64,000 nucleotides of DNA from Psoroptes ovis (GCA_002943765.1 PQWQ01000005.1:2667001-2731000), one strand, 5' to 3'. Positions 35,180 through 48,329 are shown, counted from the stretch's first letter. Numbers and translations: made by a program. Notes: generated from the sequence alone by a model not told the origin.

Positions 35180-36985
35180 TTTTCTCCGAAATTTTCGTAT
35201 TTATAAATATTAAGGAAAATCGATAGTTTTTTATGTTTGTTTTTACTAGTCTAATAGACAAACAAGCCTTAAATATCAAAAAAAAAAAAAAAAAAAAAAA
35301 ATCAATTTCGCCCGTTATGATGATTCGTATGATATAATCATTCAATCATTGATTCAGTTAAAAACCATGTTTTGCTTGGGAGAAATATCCAAAGATCTTT
35401 TTGTACGATAACTTACGATAATAAATGATTTTTAGCAAAAACTAATCAATAAATGTTTTCATAGATGTCAAAATTAATAAATGTCAATGTTTGTTGGGCT
35501 TAATTTTTATAAATTTATAATTTTTAGAAATTTTATTTTCTTTGATTCATTTATTAAAACGATAATTTTTCATTTCATTTTCTTCGAATGATCCTCATTA
35601 GAAATTGTTTCGTAGCTTGGAGGTGTTATGTGTTTGTTTGGCCATTTATAAAAGTCAAATCGATTTTATTTTGAATCATTTAAATTCAATGATCACATTG
35701 AATAGTGGTCAATTTTCACTCAGTTCTGATGAATTATTAAACTTAAATCAAATGAAACTGGTTATATCATTGACTTTAGTTGAAATAAATGAATTTCAAA
35801 TGAAATTAAGAAAAAACAGGAAAATTTTGACACAATTATTTTAAGATTTTTTGTTGAAAAAATGTCAAAAAAAAAAAATTTGAAAAAATAAAACATCTGA
35901 TTTTGCAGACGATCATGTGCATTGCAATAGGTGAAAATAGCCGTTTTGAATTTTCAAAATTTTTGAATTTTCGGGCAGATTTTGATTCAAATTTGATTCA
36001 AATTAATTTTAATAAATCAATCAAGAAATTGATCAATTTCAAAGAGTAAAACAATGACTACAATGACAACATAGTAGACTATGGCAGAGTTAGCTACATG
36101 ATCAGTCGCTAAGATCAGCGACAACTGCTTAAAACCTTCTCAAAGCTTCTCAAACCTTTCCGGTTTGAATGACTATGAAAAAAACAAAGGAACAAAAAAG
36201 AAAGCAAATTCGACAAATTTGTACCGAGAAAAAAATATTTCTTTCTTTGACATCAGAGAAAATATAACAACGATTGATTGGTGATGTAATGAAATGTTGA
36301 TGCATACAATGTATTTGGATGCATATAACATTAAACAAACAAAATTAATGCAAAAAAAATCGATGTCAATGTCAAATGCTTTGCATTTGCTTGTCAAATG
36401 CTTTTGTTACGTTTATTCATTTGAAAAATTCAAATTCAAAGAGAAAAATGGCAGAAAAAATTTCCATTTTTAACTTAACATTTTCAACAATTTGACTAAA
36501 ATTTGACTGAAAATTCAAAATTTTCTAAAAATGAAAAATTAAATATACCACAAGTGTCAATTAATTTGTTTCCAAAAAAATGAAAAAATCCATAAAATGC
36601 CATTATTCATAAGGATGTTTAAACATACAAAAACATTCAAATGTCAAATCAACATCAGGCCATGATGATCAGGATGATCATTCATTCATTCATTTGAAAA
36701 TTAAAATTAAAATCAGAAAATTTGACCGAGAAATTTTTCCACCAAAAATCTTTAAAGTTCATTCATTTTAATCATATTTATTTTGGGTTATTTTAAAACT
36801 CAAAATCTTGGTCATTTAAATCATCAAATGAAGGTCTTAAGACATTTAATTTTAAGAAAATGTCTTAAAATCTTTATGTCTTTTAATCAAAAAAAAAAAA
36901 TCAAAATCTTTAAAGACATTTCTCACACACACGCAAACACATAAATCGATAAACTGATATGACGACACACAACTTTGGATTATTA

Positions 36986-37011
36986 TTTTTTTTTTTTTTT
37001 TTTTTTTTTTT
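36986..37011. repeat. Poly-T tract (26 nt)
   Basis: Uninterrupted T run, typical of many in this genome; other long runs are at 27950-27970 (A), 35279-35301 (A) and 63661-63685 (T). Confidence 0.95.
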
Positions 37012-37621
37012 GGAAAACTGCGATATGAATCTAAACCGGTGATCCTTGTGGTAAATGGTAAAATCAATGATTAACCGATGATATTGGTTAATATATGAAT
37101 ATATAATATCACCAGATATCATGACCATTTCATGATACTATTTTTGATCTTTATTTTCGATACGAAATGAATGATATTTTCGAGGTCTTTTCATTCAAAA
37201 TTTCAATTGAATTTCATTTATTTTCGGGTAAAAATTTATTCATTTGTCCCGATTTTTTTCTGATTTTGGTTTTCTTTGATTCAAAATTTAGTTAATTTTA
37301 ATTTAAATAAATAAACAAGTTAAATACACACACACACACACACTTACTGACACTAATCTTGACACAATTTCAATTTTCAAATGAGAATTTTTGTTTATTT
37401 TTATATTGGCTTATGTGCTTTATTTGTGCTTCAACAATATTCAAAATAAAGACAAAAAATAGAGCCACCAAATTGGTATAAAGATAATCGACACAAGTGA
37501 AAGCACAGGTAGCGAGAAAAAAAATGAAATGAATTTCATTTTTATCCTCTTGGCAGAAAATGGTGGGCGAATGTAAATTAATAATGATCAAATGATAAAT
37601 ACTCAAATATTGATCAAATAC

Positions 37622-37702
37622 TCGGTTGGCCATTAAGTTATTGAGGCTTTTTCCGTTGATTTTTTAGGTAAAAATCCACAGTTACTTATTGGCCAGGTGT
37701 TT
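37622..37702. mobile_element. Mini inverted-repeat element with mariner-like ends
   Basis: CGGTTGGCCATTAAGTTATTG at the left is matched by an imperfect inverted copy (CACCTGGCCAATAAGTAACTG on the minus strand, 16 of 21 equal) about 55 bp further on. The words 'GGTTGGCCA.TAAGT' resemble Tc1/mariner termini. No coding capacity. Confidence 0.4.
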
Positions 37703-38039
37703 TTTTGAGTATAAAATCTTGAATTGATTTTAAGATTTTTGAATAATTTGGTCCGCAAAAAAAATGCTTGAATCATTCAAATTCGGGTTTTGATCTTCAT
37801 AATTATTTTTTCAAAAATTTTCATATGTTCATTCGATTTGAATGAGACATTCAATTTGAATTATATGTATCTAGGGATGATGAAGATATTAAATTCAAAA
37901 ATTTTCAAACAAAATTAAATCATCAATTCATTCACAGCTAAGATCAAAATCGAGTGAATTGAATCTGATTAAATTATAATCAGATTATTTCGATGAATTT
38001 AAATCGCTTGAAAATGTGGCAAGATGTTTTTCGAGGGGA

Positions 38040-38120
38040 TGTCCGAAAAGTTCTTGACTATTGAATCAATGGAAAAGCATGGAAAGTGTTAATTGAAAAT
38101 TAACAAGAACTTTTCGGACA
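38040..38120. mobile_element. 81-bp hairpin element (MITE-like)
   Basis: A perfect 17-bp inverted repeat, TGTCCGAAAAGTTCTTG at 38040-38056 and its complement at 38104-38120, encloses 47 bp. Perfect arms and AAGTTCTTG-type ends suggest a small internally deleted mariner-like element. A clear target duplication is not visible. Confidence 0.5.
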
Positions 38121-38402
38121 ATAATCAAAATAGATATATGGATAAATAGGAAGATAAATACCATTAAGCACGCAATGATTGAATTAGATTTTATAAAATC
38201 ATTATTTCATTGAAGAATTTAAATGTCTTGATGATAATAATAATAATGTTCTTTACAAATGTTTTATGTTTCGATGAATTTCATTGTGGTAAAAAACATT
38301 GTTGTTTATATGGCAATATGTTTATATGTATGAAGTATTTTGTTTTGATTTCCTTTTCAGAAAAATTTAAAGTAATTTTTCATTTTTTGAATGAATCAAA
38401 TC

Positions 38403-38405
<3 letters not shown>

Positions 38406-38436
<31 letters not shown>
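38406..38436. repeat. (CA)n microsatellite
   Basis: Thirty-one bases of pure alternating A and C. Confidence 0.97.
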
Positions 38437-38440
<4 letters not shown>

Positions 38441-41400
38441 CATGCAAATGTACGTAAGCTTTTGGTGGTTTTTTTTTTGTCAAACAGAAAAATTGAGCTA
38501 AATCTTTGCCTAAAACACAGATTTACATTGCCCTGATATGCGCTGTGGTATAATTCAGGGATTTGATGAATTTCCTTTGAAAAATCATGATTTTGATTTA
38601 GTTTCAAATCATAGATTATCAACAATATCTCATCGTGTTATCTCACAGATCATTGAAAACACAGATTCTCATATTTAAAAAAACTGTAGAATTCTAGTAA
38701 AATTTTCCGTTTAACATCGATATTTGATCAGCAACCATTATCACCCGCGTTAATCGAGGTAATATCATAATTTGATTATCAATTATTGTGTCTGTATTAA
38801 TCTATTGATTTGTTTATTGATTTTCATGGATTTTTAAATAAATTTTCCACAATATCAATTTACGTATTCATTTGTATTTGCATGAATTTATTATTGATTA
38901 TTATTATTTAATCTGTATTTGTAAGTTTGGTTTTGTTCTGCTGTTTTACACACACATTCATTCATTCTATACATTTCAAATAATTCAAATTATTAACACT
39001 TTCATTTATTTATTTATTTGTTCAATTCATTACTTTTTTTTTGGTTAATGAACAGAAATTGATCAATTATTTTTTCTTGTGTATTTTTATATTCTAATGA
39101 ATAAATGCTTCAAATTTCGAATTGATTCAACATGCATTTTACATTGTTTTTCTATGGAAAATATTTGTTTTATGTTTGTTTTTCAGTTTACAAAGAAAAT
39201 AAAAATGAACAAAGCAACAAAATCCATCATATGATCAACGAACCGTTTCAGAATTTTATATTAATTCATTATGATTAATTGTTGTTGATTTTATATCCAA
39301 AAAAAATTGAAATGAAATTCAAATAAATTGAAATTCAAAAATTCAAATAAATAAACAATCAAAAGCTTTTCGCATCCATAAACTGTTTTAAAATTTTTTG
39401 ATAATCTCATTTCAAAAATTTCATTTCAAAAACCACCATGTGTGTCCATTTTTGTTCAAATTTTCATATTAAAATATACGTATAAATGTCAATTTAAAAC
39501 TGAAAAAAAATAGTCTCAAATAATTAATATTTAAATTGAAACACACACACATATATATTGAAAACAACGGAAAATCTATGCATACATGTTCACCATGCAT
39601 AACATCACCGTTATATTTTTTAATTGTTATCGTCGTTACTATTGTTACTGTAACTATCAATTAATGACTGACTAATAGTATACGACAAACAATATTAGTG
39701 TTTGAATGGAGAAAATGGTAAATGGAAAAAATTGAAATTATTATTATTACAAATTATGAAATGGTACATACGCCTACAACCACTTGTTGGAACATGTTTG
39801 AATATTTACCATTTTTTTTGTCCATTTTTTCCTACGTTTGTTCATTCATTTGAATATATGCAAATCTATTCATTTTCAAAATATTCATTGTTATTCATTT
39901 ACGTTTATTTTGCTATTTACGTTAATTCAAATTTACAAAAAAAAAAAAAAAAAAAAATGCAAATCGATGTTTGAATGTAACAAAATAGTCAAATTTCATC
40001 TGAAACTTCATTCAATATTCATTTTCATCCATACTTCATTCAATATTCATTTGAAATTATCATTTTTTGAATGATTTTCCATTCAATTTCATTCATTGAA
40101 AATATTTGCAAATATTTATTTCAATTACATCTTTCAATTGAATTTTCGCTTGACTTTTTCAATAATTGTATTTTCAATATTTTTCAATTTGTAAATTTAC
40201 TTTTATTTGTTTGTTTATTTCGTTGTTTGTTTATTTTTCTTCATTTAGTTGTATTTATTTTTACCTTTTGTTTATTTTGGAACAAATTTCTTCGTTTGTT
40301 TGTTTTCAAATTCAAAAATAAATACGAAATTCAAATCGATACACAAAAATTTCCTAAACGAAATCAATCAACATTTCTCTCATTCGATTGTTCATCGATT
40401 CAGCCATTAATTGATTTATTATGATTATGTGCTCATAATGTGAATATATTTGCGAAAATATCATTTTGCAAGCAAAATCAATCGATTGATTTTGAAATTT
40501 TGATAAAATTCTCTTTGTTTGACCATTGATCAAAAACTCAAACATTTGAAATCAATATTAGAATATATTAATATGTGTGTGTTTATCAGAACAAAATCGA
40601 TTACAAATCGATACGCGATTAAATGTGTATCAAATTCGATGGAATAATTTAAAATTTCAAAGCATTAAACAATCAGTAATTATAATGATAATGAGGTAAG
40701 TAAATCTAGTTTGACAAGTATATTGATTGATAATAATAATAACGATAATAATCAAATGATCAATTTATAAATATTCAATAAAAAAATTCAAGGATAAATC
40801 AATGATTTTGTTTCGATTTTTTGTGTTTTTGTTGTTCCATTCTCTCGAAATAAAAATAAAGCAATTTATAATATCATAGATAGATAGATTGATTGATTGA
40901 TAATGATATTTGTTTGAAATAAATAAAGCAATAATTATTAGCAAGCGACAATTTAGTTATAATCAACTCAGAGATAAATGTTGTTGTTGTTGTACCACAA
41001 TCAAGTTGATATCTAAGTTAGTTGCGTGTGTTTGTGTGTACAAATATTACAAGTTACAATTATAAGTATTAACATTACAAGTTTTGTAACATTGAAATTT
41101 TTTTTTTTGTATTTCAAAGATAGAAAAATTTGTGAAATTTTTTCAAAGACTTGAAGAAATTCAAAGATCAAACAAATTAAAGATAATTCAAAGACAGATT
41201 CAGAGATTCAGAGACGATATTGAAGACCAAAATCACCCAATAATTCAGAGATAATTCCGAGTTGATTTAAGGAATATTCTGCAAATTAGACTAAGAAATC
41301 TTCGGCTATAATCATCATCATATCAACAAAAAATTAATGAAATCAACGATCAAACATCATATATTCTCCATCTTCTTGTTATTACGAACATCTCATTGAT

Positions 41401-43758
41401 CATAAATTTCAATTAAATTCATAAATATTTGATTTTGGAATTTTAAATTTCAAATTCAATGATAATTTAAACATATTTCATTGCAAACTCTTCAATAATT
41501 TCAAATCATTTTCACCTTCAATGATGTCAATGTTTTCGTATGTGTATGTGTGATTATAATTCAATGTTTTTCTTCGATCAAACATAAATCAGAAAAACGT
41601 CATTGTCAAAGCATCTTTTGTACGATCATCATTATCATCTTTGTTCATCTTCGAATTTTGAATTTTAACACGAATCAATCGTCAATCATCGTACAGCTTC
41701 GAGTCAAATCTTTGAAAATATCTTCATCAAAATCATCATTGTCCATGTACAACTCTCACATCGTTGATACATCTTTTATCACTTTTTGTGTGTATCTAAG
41801 TGTATTTGCATTCAAGCCCGTGTCTCACGAGTCATAAATTTTTCGAATCAATCAAAATATCAATCAAACAATACAGTGGTAAATACGGGGTGTTCGTATG
41901 CAGCTACCATCGAGCACATTGATTAGAATAATCCATGATCAAATTAATCAAAATCAATATTCATCGATTGTTCCTTTCGATTAATTCATTCAAAAGCAAT
42001 CAAATTCCAAAAGATATTTGGACAAATTCAAGCAAATCAATTCATAATTATTTTCCCATAAATTAATTAAATCAAATAAAACCAAGTAAATGCAAAAATA
42101 TATGATCATCAATTTGATGATAACTCGACAAGAAGTTTCAGCTTAAAAAATTACCAAAGATTAAATTTCGTTCGTGTCTTACATACAGTTTACCATCCTT
42201 CCATGCATCTTTACGGTGGTTACCTTGTCAGTTTTATTAGTTTTATAAGGCTGATTTACGTCGAACTAAGCTCACCAACATCCATTCAAAACAAAATCAA
42301 ATAAAAGACTCGAACACCACCAACCACCACCACCACCAATCTATTTGATTGAATTTACCACCACTAAATATTCAGCCCAAGTAAAACTTGAAAAGAGAAA
42401 ATACTTACAACTTGTTGCACACACATTTATACCTATGCACACATTTAGACATTCTTTAAATGTTGATATTTTTCAAATCATTATTCGTCATTAGTATTCA
42501 ATGTGTTTGTATGCATACGAATGTTTGATTTTTTCAAAATTTTTTATTTGTAAAATTTACAGGTAATCAGGTATCTTCTGCAGCAACAGCAACATTATAT
42601 CAACAACAAATAGAGTCACACACCACCAACACCACCACCACCACATAAATTCGGTAAACACACACACACTGATTGATATAAAGCAAGTATATTTGCGTGA
42701 TATCAAATATTTGAACCATATTTTCATTAAATGGTAAAGTTACCTTGTTTTTTTTTTTTAAATAAGGTGGTAAAATAACAAATCTGATCTAAAGAAGACG
42801 GAGAAAAAAACGATCAAGAACATACATACAAACATTGACTATACTGTTGAATCAAGTTACCATTCATTTTTCAACCGAATTAAACTTTGTTCAATTTTTA
42901 AAACTAAAAATAAATCAGAAATGCAATACGATTTGTGATTTTTGAAGAAAATAATCGTAATACTTATGGATGTTTTTCGAGGTTTTTATGGATTTCTGTT
43001 CGTTTAAAAAAAATACCTGTTGATCATATTCATTTATTTGAAATTCACATTTTACCTGTGCCTGTGTCTGTGAGTGTTTAGATATTTTAAAAACTGTTCA
43101 TTTTAATTTAGTTTTTTTTAAGCTTTCAAAATAAATTCAGTCAAATGAAATGAATTTTTTATGATCATCATTTTTCAATGATCATCAACGCCGAACACCA
43201 CCACCACCACCACGACCATTAATTGTTGTAACTACAACCACCTGTTGCCACCACCACGACCAGCGACTGCAGCAACAAAAATCACTACGGATTTTTTTTT
43301 TCAATTTCTCATAAACATCTTAGTTTGATTACTTGTGAAATTTTATATTTTTATTAAAATTTACCAGTGTGTTGCTTATATTTATCATAACTATAAACTA
43401 CACACCTCATCGAACAAACATTCATTGATCATATTCATATATGTGTGTGTGTATTTGATTAAATTGATCAAATTGAATTGATTTTTAAAAATTGATTTTC
43501 TTTGAAAAATTGATTCAAAGTTTAAATATTTCTCATTCATTTTGTTCAGTTTGTTTTGTTTGTTCTGATTGTTTTGTTTCTGTGTATATTTGAATGAATT
43601 GAAATATTGTTAATTTGTTAATTGATTTTCATTTTTTCCATTCATCAAAGTGTGTCTGTGTGTGTAAATCATTTTCCGATTCCATTCAATCATTGTCAAT
43701 TTGAAAATCAATTTGTGAAAATTTTTTAAAGAAAAATTCAACGAAAAATATCGAAAAC

Positions 43759-45751
43759 ATGCAGGAAATTGCACGTAAACGTTTTCAAACGAAAGCTTGT
43801 ATTGCCGGTGCACGTACATTTTTAATGTTGTTCAATGTTATATTTTGGGTATGTGATTTATTGGAATTTGATTTGATTTAAATTAGAGTTTGAATTCAAT
43901 GAAATTTAATTTGAATGATTTATCTTTGATTAATTCAAATTTTACGAAAAAGATTGCCGGATTTATATTACTACTATTCGGTCTATGGATGCGTGTATCG
44001 ATCGGCAAAGTTTTCGAAATATCACCACAATTTAATTTCGCTTTACCAACATTATTAATTATTTGTGGTTCATTAATGATGATCGTATCGATATTGGCTT
44101 GTTTTTCATCATCAACCGATAGTCCAACATTGTTATATATTGTAATTATCATTTAATTTATTATTTATTTATTTCTTTGGACTAAATTTCAAATTTCATA
44201 ATTTGAATTGATTAATGATTTCTAATTCATTTCCAATCATTCATTTATTTTCTTGAATAGCTAAGCGTCATATTTTTTCTAATATTCGGTTCAATATTTG
44301 CCCTATCAATAACTGGTTATGCATATCGTGATACATTAAAAATACAGCTATATAAATCATTAAATCATACATTGCATGAATATGGTACCGGTAATATTAT
44401 GGATAAAGATTTAGATCGAATACAAACACATGTATGTATCATTTGATTTTGACCATTTGATTTTGATCATTATCATAATCATTATGATTATGATTATCAT
44501 AACAATTATGATTATGGTCATCATTATTATTATGATCATAATAATCATTATTAAATTTGAATTTTAAATTTTTTTCATTTGATTTTTACCATATTTTTTA
44601 TGGAAAAATTTTTAAAAATAAAAACAAATCAAAACAACAAATCTAGTTCGATTGTTGTGGCGTCGATAATTATGAAGATTGGCTACAAAGCAATTGGCAT
44701 CAATCAAACATTAATCTAACATTTCCTGATAGTTGCTGTAAAACATTAAAACATTGCGATAATCAAAATTTAGAACAAATCAATATTAATGGCTGTTATC
44801 CGACGATTATTAATTTATTTAATGAAAATCTAAGTACATTAGGTTTAGGTACATTTTTTATTGCATTATTTCAGGTATGTTTTGATGCATTTTTTTTTTA
44901 TTTCAAATTTTAAAAATTCATTGATTTCCGATGATTTTCAATTGATTTCTACCATTTCACTCGAAAAAAATCATGAATTTTTATTTTAATCAATTAATTT
45001 TACGTCTTTCAATCATTAATTATCATGATTAAATCATAATTAATAATCCGTAAATACCCACACACATGCATCAATCAAACGATCAATCAATCAATCAAAT
45101 GATCAATCTATGAGAAATTATTACATTCGTCTCTTCATTTAAAACCATGTCTTCTTCTCTGCATAAAAAAAAAATATCAATCAAATCAAATTATTAATCG
45201 ATTCATTTCTAATGAATTATTAATCTTAATTGATCGAAACTTATGAAAAGCACGTTTTTCTTTGAAAATTTTGAATTGTTTTAAATCTGTCAATTATTAT
45301 TATTTGTTCAATTTTGTTTCTAAATTCATACATAGACACGAATTAACCTTCGAAAAAAATGAACATTATTTCAATTTTTCATTATTTTAAATGCATGTCA
45401 TTTAATTTTCTATTATTTCATTTTCATTTCATTTATGTTAAATGATTTTCATTTGTTGTTGCTTAGACTATTCGTTGCTGTTGTTCATTATTATTATTAT
45501 TATTATTTGTTAATATCACTAATTAATATATCTTTAATTATTATTATTTATTATCGTGATTATCATTATTATTATTATTCATTTATTATTAATTTTCAAA
45601 TTTTCACCATTCAATTTTCAATTTTGTTTCGTAATTTTTCTTCAATTTTAATTTTATTTTTCATTATTCTATCACACAGCTATGTGGTGTTACATTGGCC
45701 GTTTGCCTAGCGAATCATATAAACAAAGCAAAATATGAAGAAATGTATTGA
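43759..45751 (+). CDS. Tetraspanin (five exons, 249 aa)
   Basis: Exons 43759..43848, 43953..44141, 44261..44431, 44647..44874 and 45680..45751, all phase-0 boundaries with GTATGT/GTAATT donors; 750 nt. Four membrane segments: TFLMLFNVIFW-IAGFILLLFGLW (TM1, across intron 1), LPTLLIICGSLMMIVSILACF (TM2), LSVIFFLIFGSIFALSITGYAY (TM3) and GLGTFFIALFQ-LCGVTLAVCLAN (TM4, across intron 4). The large extracellular loop has the signature CCG (FDCCGVDNYEDW), then DSCC, HC and NGCYP, giving the cysteine pairs of a typical tetraspanin. It has a cytoplasmic Cys at residue 14 for palmitoylation and ends KYEEMY, a possible Tyr sorting signal. Tetraspanins organise membrane microdomains; the subfamily is not determined. 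Confidence 0.95.
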
Positions 45752-46780
45752 TGATGATGATGATGATTTCTCGGATAATTGAACTAATTGAATGTGAATG
45801 GATTTAATTGAATTTCGTGGACATTCAATTTTTGACTGAATATTTTTTTTTTAATATAATCGTTAGTGGATAATCATAATAACACTGTTGATGATGACTG
45901 AACAATATATTTATCTAACAAATAATACAGCTATTTTTTCTCCTACATCATTTAAATTTAGATTTAAATCACTCGATTATTGCATTTTCACTTATTTTAC
46001 ATGTAAATCTTATATGATCTTTTTATTTTTCAAACTTTCAATTGTTACAATAATTAATTGTAATTGTAATATGTTCAATGATTTCATTTTATTTTTTTCC
46101 ATTATTCGTTAATCATCAACGATAAACAATCGATTGGCAACAACAAATGGACTTTTTTTTCGAAGATACAAAATTCAAGATCGCCATAAGATCCACGGCT
46201 AAATGATTGAATTTTGAACAATTTTTTTCTTTTCAAATCTTAAACACACTGAGCTTCGTTGTTTTCTTTCATTTTTTATTTTTTCATTCTTTGTAATTTC
46301 AAATGTCGTTGTTTGATATTATCATATTTTATTAAATTATAATTTTTTCATTTTTATTTTTCTTAAAATAAAATTAAATTATCACTAATTCGCTATTTTC
46401 ATTGTTTATGCCTCAAGATTTTCAAATATCAATTATGTATTTGTTGTTTAAGGTGTACGTAGATCGCAATAATGCAAGGTAAACATACCGAACCACAATC
46501 AATTTTTTTTTCAAAGGATATAATGCTTTGTATTTGTACAAAATGAAAGATTGATAAAGTTATTATTAATAAATATTCATGATTTTCAAGTTAATTTCGC
46601 TGTTGTTTGTTGTTGTTATTGCTCAAAATTTCAATCAATAATTGATTGATTGAAGGATTAATATTTCTTCAGATTTAATTTAGCTTTATTCTTCATCATT
46701 TTTTCTTCAAAATCTAATCAATAAATAAATTATGATAAAACAAATATTCAATATTTTCGTTGTTTCTTTCGAAATTATCT
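45752..46780. other. Convergent intergenic region, tetraspanin / UQCC6
   Basis: 3' flanks of both neighbours. AT-rich with an AATAAA-like abundance of A/T words; no further coding exon recognised. Confidence 0.5.
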
Positions 46781-47057
46781 TCAAGATTTATCTTGATTAC
46801 TCGATGGTATTTGTGGCTGCTGTTGTTGTTGTTGTTCAAGCAATTTCTGCTCCAACATGTGTTCAATTCTCTATTTTTTTCAAAAAAAAAGAAAAATTAG
46901 AAAAATTGAAACAAATCATGAATTTTGAATCAAATCACACATTTGTTGATTCTAATGGACGATAAATTAAATGAACAAATTGTGCACCACATGCAACTGT
47001 TAGCAATGAAATTGTTACACGCATAAAATATTGTGGCCAAGATAAACCGAAAGGCAT
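46781..47057 (-). CDS. UQCC6: Complex III assembly factor 6 (brawnin / sloth2 / C12orf73 homologue)
   Basis: Two exons, 47057..46941 and 46870..46781, phase-0 intron of 70 nt (AAT/GTGTGA..AATAG), 68 aa. The protein starts MPFGLSWPQYFMRVTISLLT and continues with an AxFVHLIYRP block, which corresponds to the family's MPxGxxxxxYL..G.e.VH..YRP layout. That is a single membrane segment with its N-terminus carrying the mitochondrial inner-membrane signal. The short charged/Gln-rich tail is encoded by exon 2, and its length (68) fits the family (about 60-71). Brawnin binds nascent cytochrome b during assembly of complex III. It lies 172 bp after the stop of UQCC5 on the same strand, the order known from the Drosophila sloth1-sloth2 transcript. 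Confidence 0.85.
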
Positions 47058-47229
47058 TTTTTTGCGGGCAAAATTTTGAATTTTGAAAAAAGCAAAAACA
47101 TTTGAAAAACATGTGATTTGTTTGTTTCGAGGAAATTGCTCTGATGCAATCTCAATTTTCCCGTAAAGTTTTTTTGATTAAAATCAAAATCTTTTCTCTT
47201 TGATTAATTGACTAATTCAATTGAATTAA

Positions 47230-47475
47230 TTAAACATGATTTACCTTACGTTCTTGTAGCAGCCGTTCATTCTGATTACGTTTATAAATTGAATAAAAAT
47301 CAACACCATTTATACGCATATGTATCATAGTGAATTCAGTCCATGCACCGATTGCGAAAAATATGGGCAGATATGCATAAAAACCAAGCTGTTTACGTAA
47401 TGGCCAATTATCCAGGATTTTACCAATTAATCGACGATATTGTCTTTGATAATAGAGGAATTGTTTGAGGATCAT
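47230..47475 (-). CDS. UQCC5: Complex III assembly factor 5 (SMIM4 / sloth1 homologue)
   Basis: Single exon, 81 aa from the ATG at 47475; the open frame extends upstream but has no earlier ATG. The core RKQLGFYAYLPIFFAIGAWT, then EFTMIHMR and the FYSIYKRNQNERL block, matches SMIM4 (KQRFGIYRFLPFFFVLGG, then FYDVYRRKASER). It has one membrane segment and a basic N-terminus that fits inner-membrane import. SMIM4 works with UQCC6 in the cytochrome b maturation stage of complex III assembly. The close downstream UQCC6 gene suggests a shared transcript. The start is 217 bp from that of LSM3 on the opposite strand. Confidence 0.9.
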   Translation of the reverse strand: MILKQFLYYQRQYRRLIGKILDNWPLRKQLGFYAYLPIFFAIGAWTEFTMIHMRINGVDFYSIYKRNQNERLLQERKVNHV

Positions 47476-47692
47476 TTGATCTTTGAAATAATTTGGAAAA
47501 TCTTTGAAAAACAAAATCTTAGGCAAAATTTATTCGCAGACGTACTCTGTGAATTTGTCCTTTTCTGCAAGTCAAAGCATGTTTTGTTTTTGTTTGCGGC
47601 TAAAGTTGAATTTTTTTTTCGTCATTCACAATTTATTTGTCCAAGTTTTTTGATCGTTTTTTGATTGTTTTCTTGAAAATATCAAATTGATT
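47476..47692. promoter_or_regulatory. Compact bidirectional promoter, UQCC5-UQCC6 / LSM3
   Basis: Only 217 bp separate the two outward start codons, so the genes must share this space for both promoters and 5' UTRs. No specific motif identified. Confidence 0.5.
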
Positions 47693-48155
47693 ATGGGCGA
47701 CGAAGCTAATCAGGTAAGCAAATGATCATTTGATGCGTTGATTAATGTTTTTTCCCTGGCCAAATTATCAAAAAATGATAATTGATCAATGAAATGTCAT
47801 CGATGAATAATACAAGTATCAAAAATAATAAAACTCGTTTTCATTTTTACTCATTATTCATTATTAGACAGCACCGATTACAGTCGAAGAACCATTAGAT
47901 TTAATTCGTTTAAGTTTAGATGAAAAAATTTATATAAAATTACGTAATGAACGTGAATTACGTGGCCGATTACATGCATATGATCAACATTTAAATATGG
48001 TGTTGAGTGATGTTGAAGAAACGAATAAAACAATTGAAATTAATGAAGAAACATATGAAGAATTCATTAATGTAAATAAACGTAATATACCAATGTTATT
48101 TGTACGTGGCGATAGTGTTATATTGATATCACCACCAGTTCGTAATGCTAATTAA
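47693..48155 (+). CDS. LSM3: U6 snRNA-associated Sm-like protein LSm3
   Basis: Two exons, 47693..47713 (7 codons) and 47868..48155, phase-0 intron of 154 nt (CAG/GTAAGC..TTAG); 102 aa, the same length as the human protein. Sm1 motif: EEPLDLIRLSLDEKIYIKLR, then ELRGRLHAYDQHLNMVLSDVEE. Sm2 motif: PMLFVRGDSVILISPP. LSm3 is part of the LSm2-8 ring on U6 snRNA in the nucleus and of the LSm1-7 ring in mRNA decay. All Sm fold positions are present. Confidence 0.97.
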
Positions 48156-48329
48156 TGCTTTGTGTCCATTAATCAATAATAAACATTATTTCAATTTTCT
48201 ATTTAAAATATACGTGTTCTTTTTTTCAATCATTGAAAATTCATAAATAAAAATAAACATTTGTTCATATTGAATTTACATTCCATTTTTCAATTTATAA
48301 GTTCATTCATATTTTAAACGTATCCCAAA

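Larger units (their letters stand above)
35180..43758. other. 8.6-kb gene-poor region upstream of the tetraspanin
   Basis: No gene that I can support. It is dominated by simple sequence: A run at 35279-35301, T run at 36986-37011, (CA)n at 38406-38436, A run near 39940 and CACCAC tracts at 42.3, 42.6 and 43.2 kb. It also holds two ~80-bp mini-hairpins (37.6 and 38.0 kb). A 79-codon frame at 35605-35844 (plus) has coiled-coil-like composition but starts without ATG and has no visible partner exon. A good splice donor (GAG/GTAAGT at 40695) could belong to a non-coding 5' exon of the tetraspanin. Confidence 0.45.

Noticed and set aside
35605..35844. 79-codon plus-strand frame with coiled-coil-like composition
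   Set aside because: No ATG at the start, no partner exon and no recognisable homology; kept only as a remark in the spacer entry.
46930..47112. 60-codon minus-strand frame overlapping UQCC6
   Set aside because: It is in another frame; the UQCC6 frame (MPFGLSWPQYF) has family similarity and a matching second exon.
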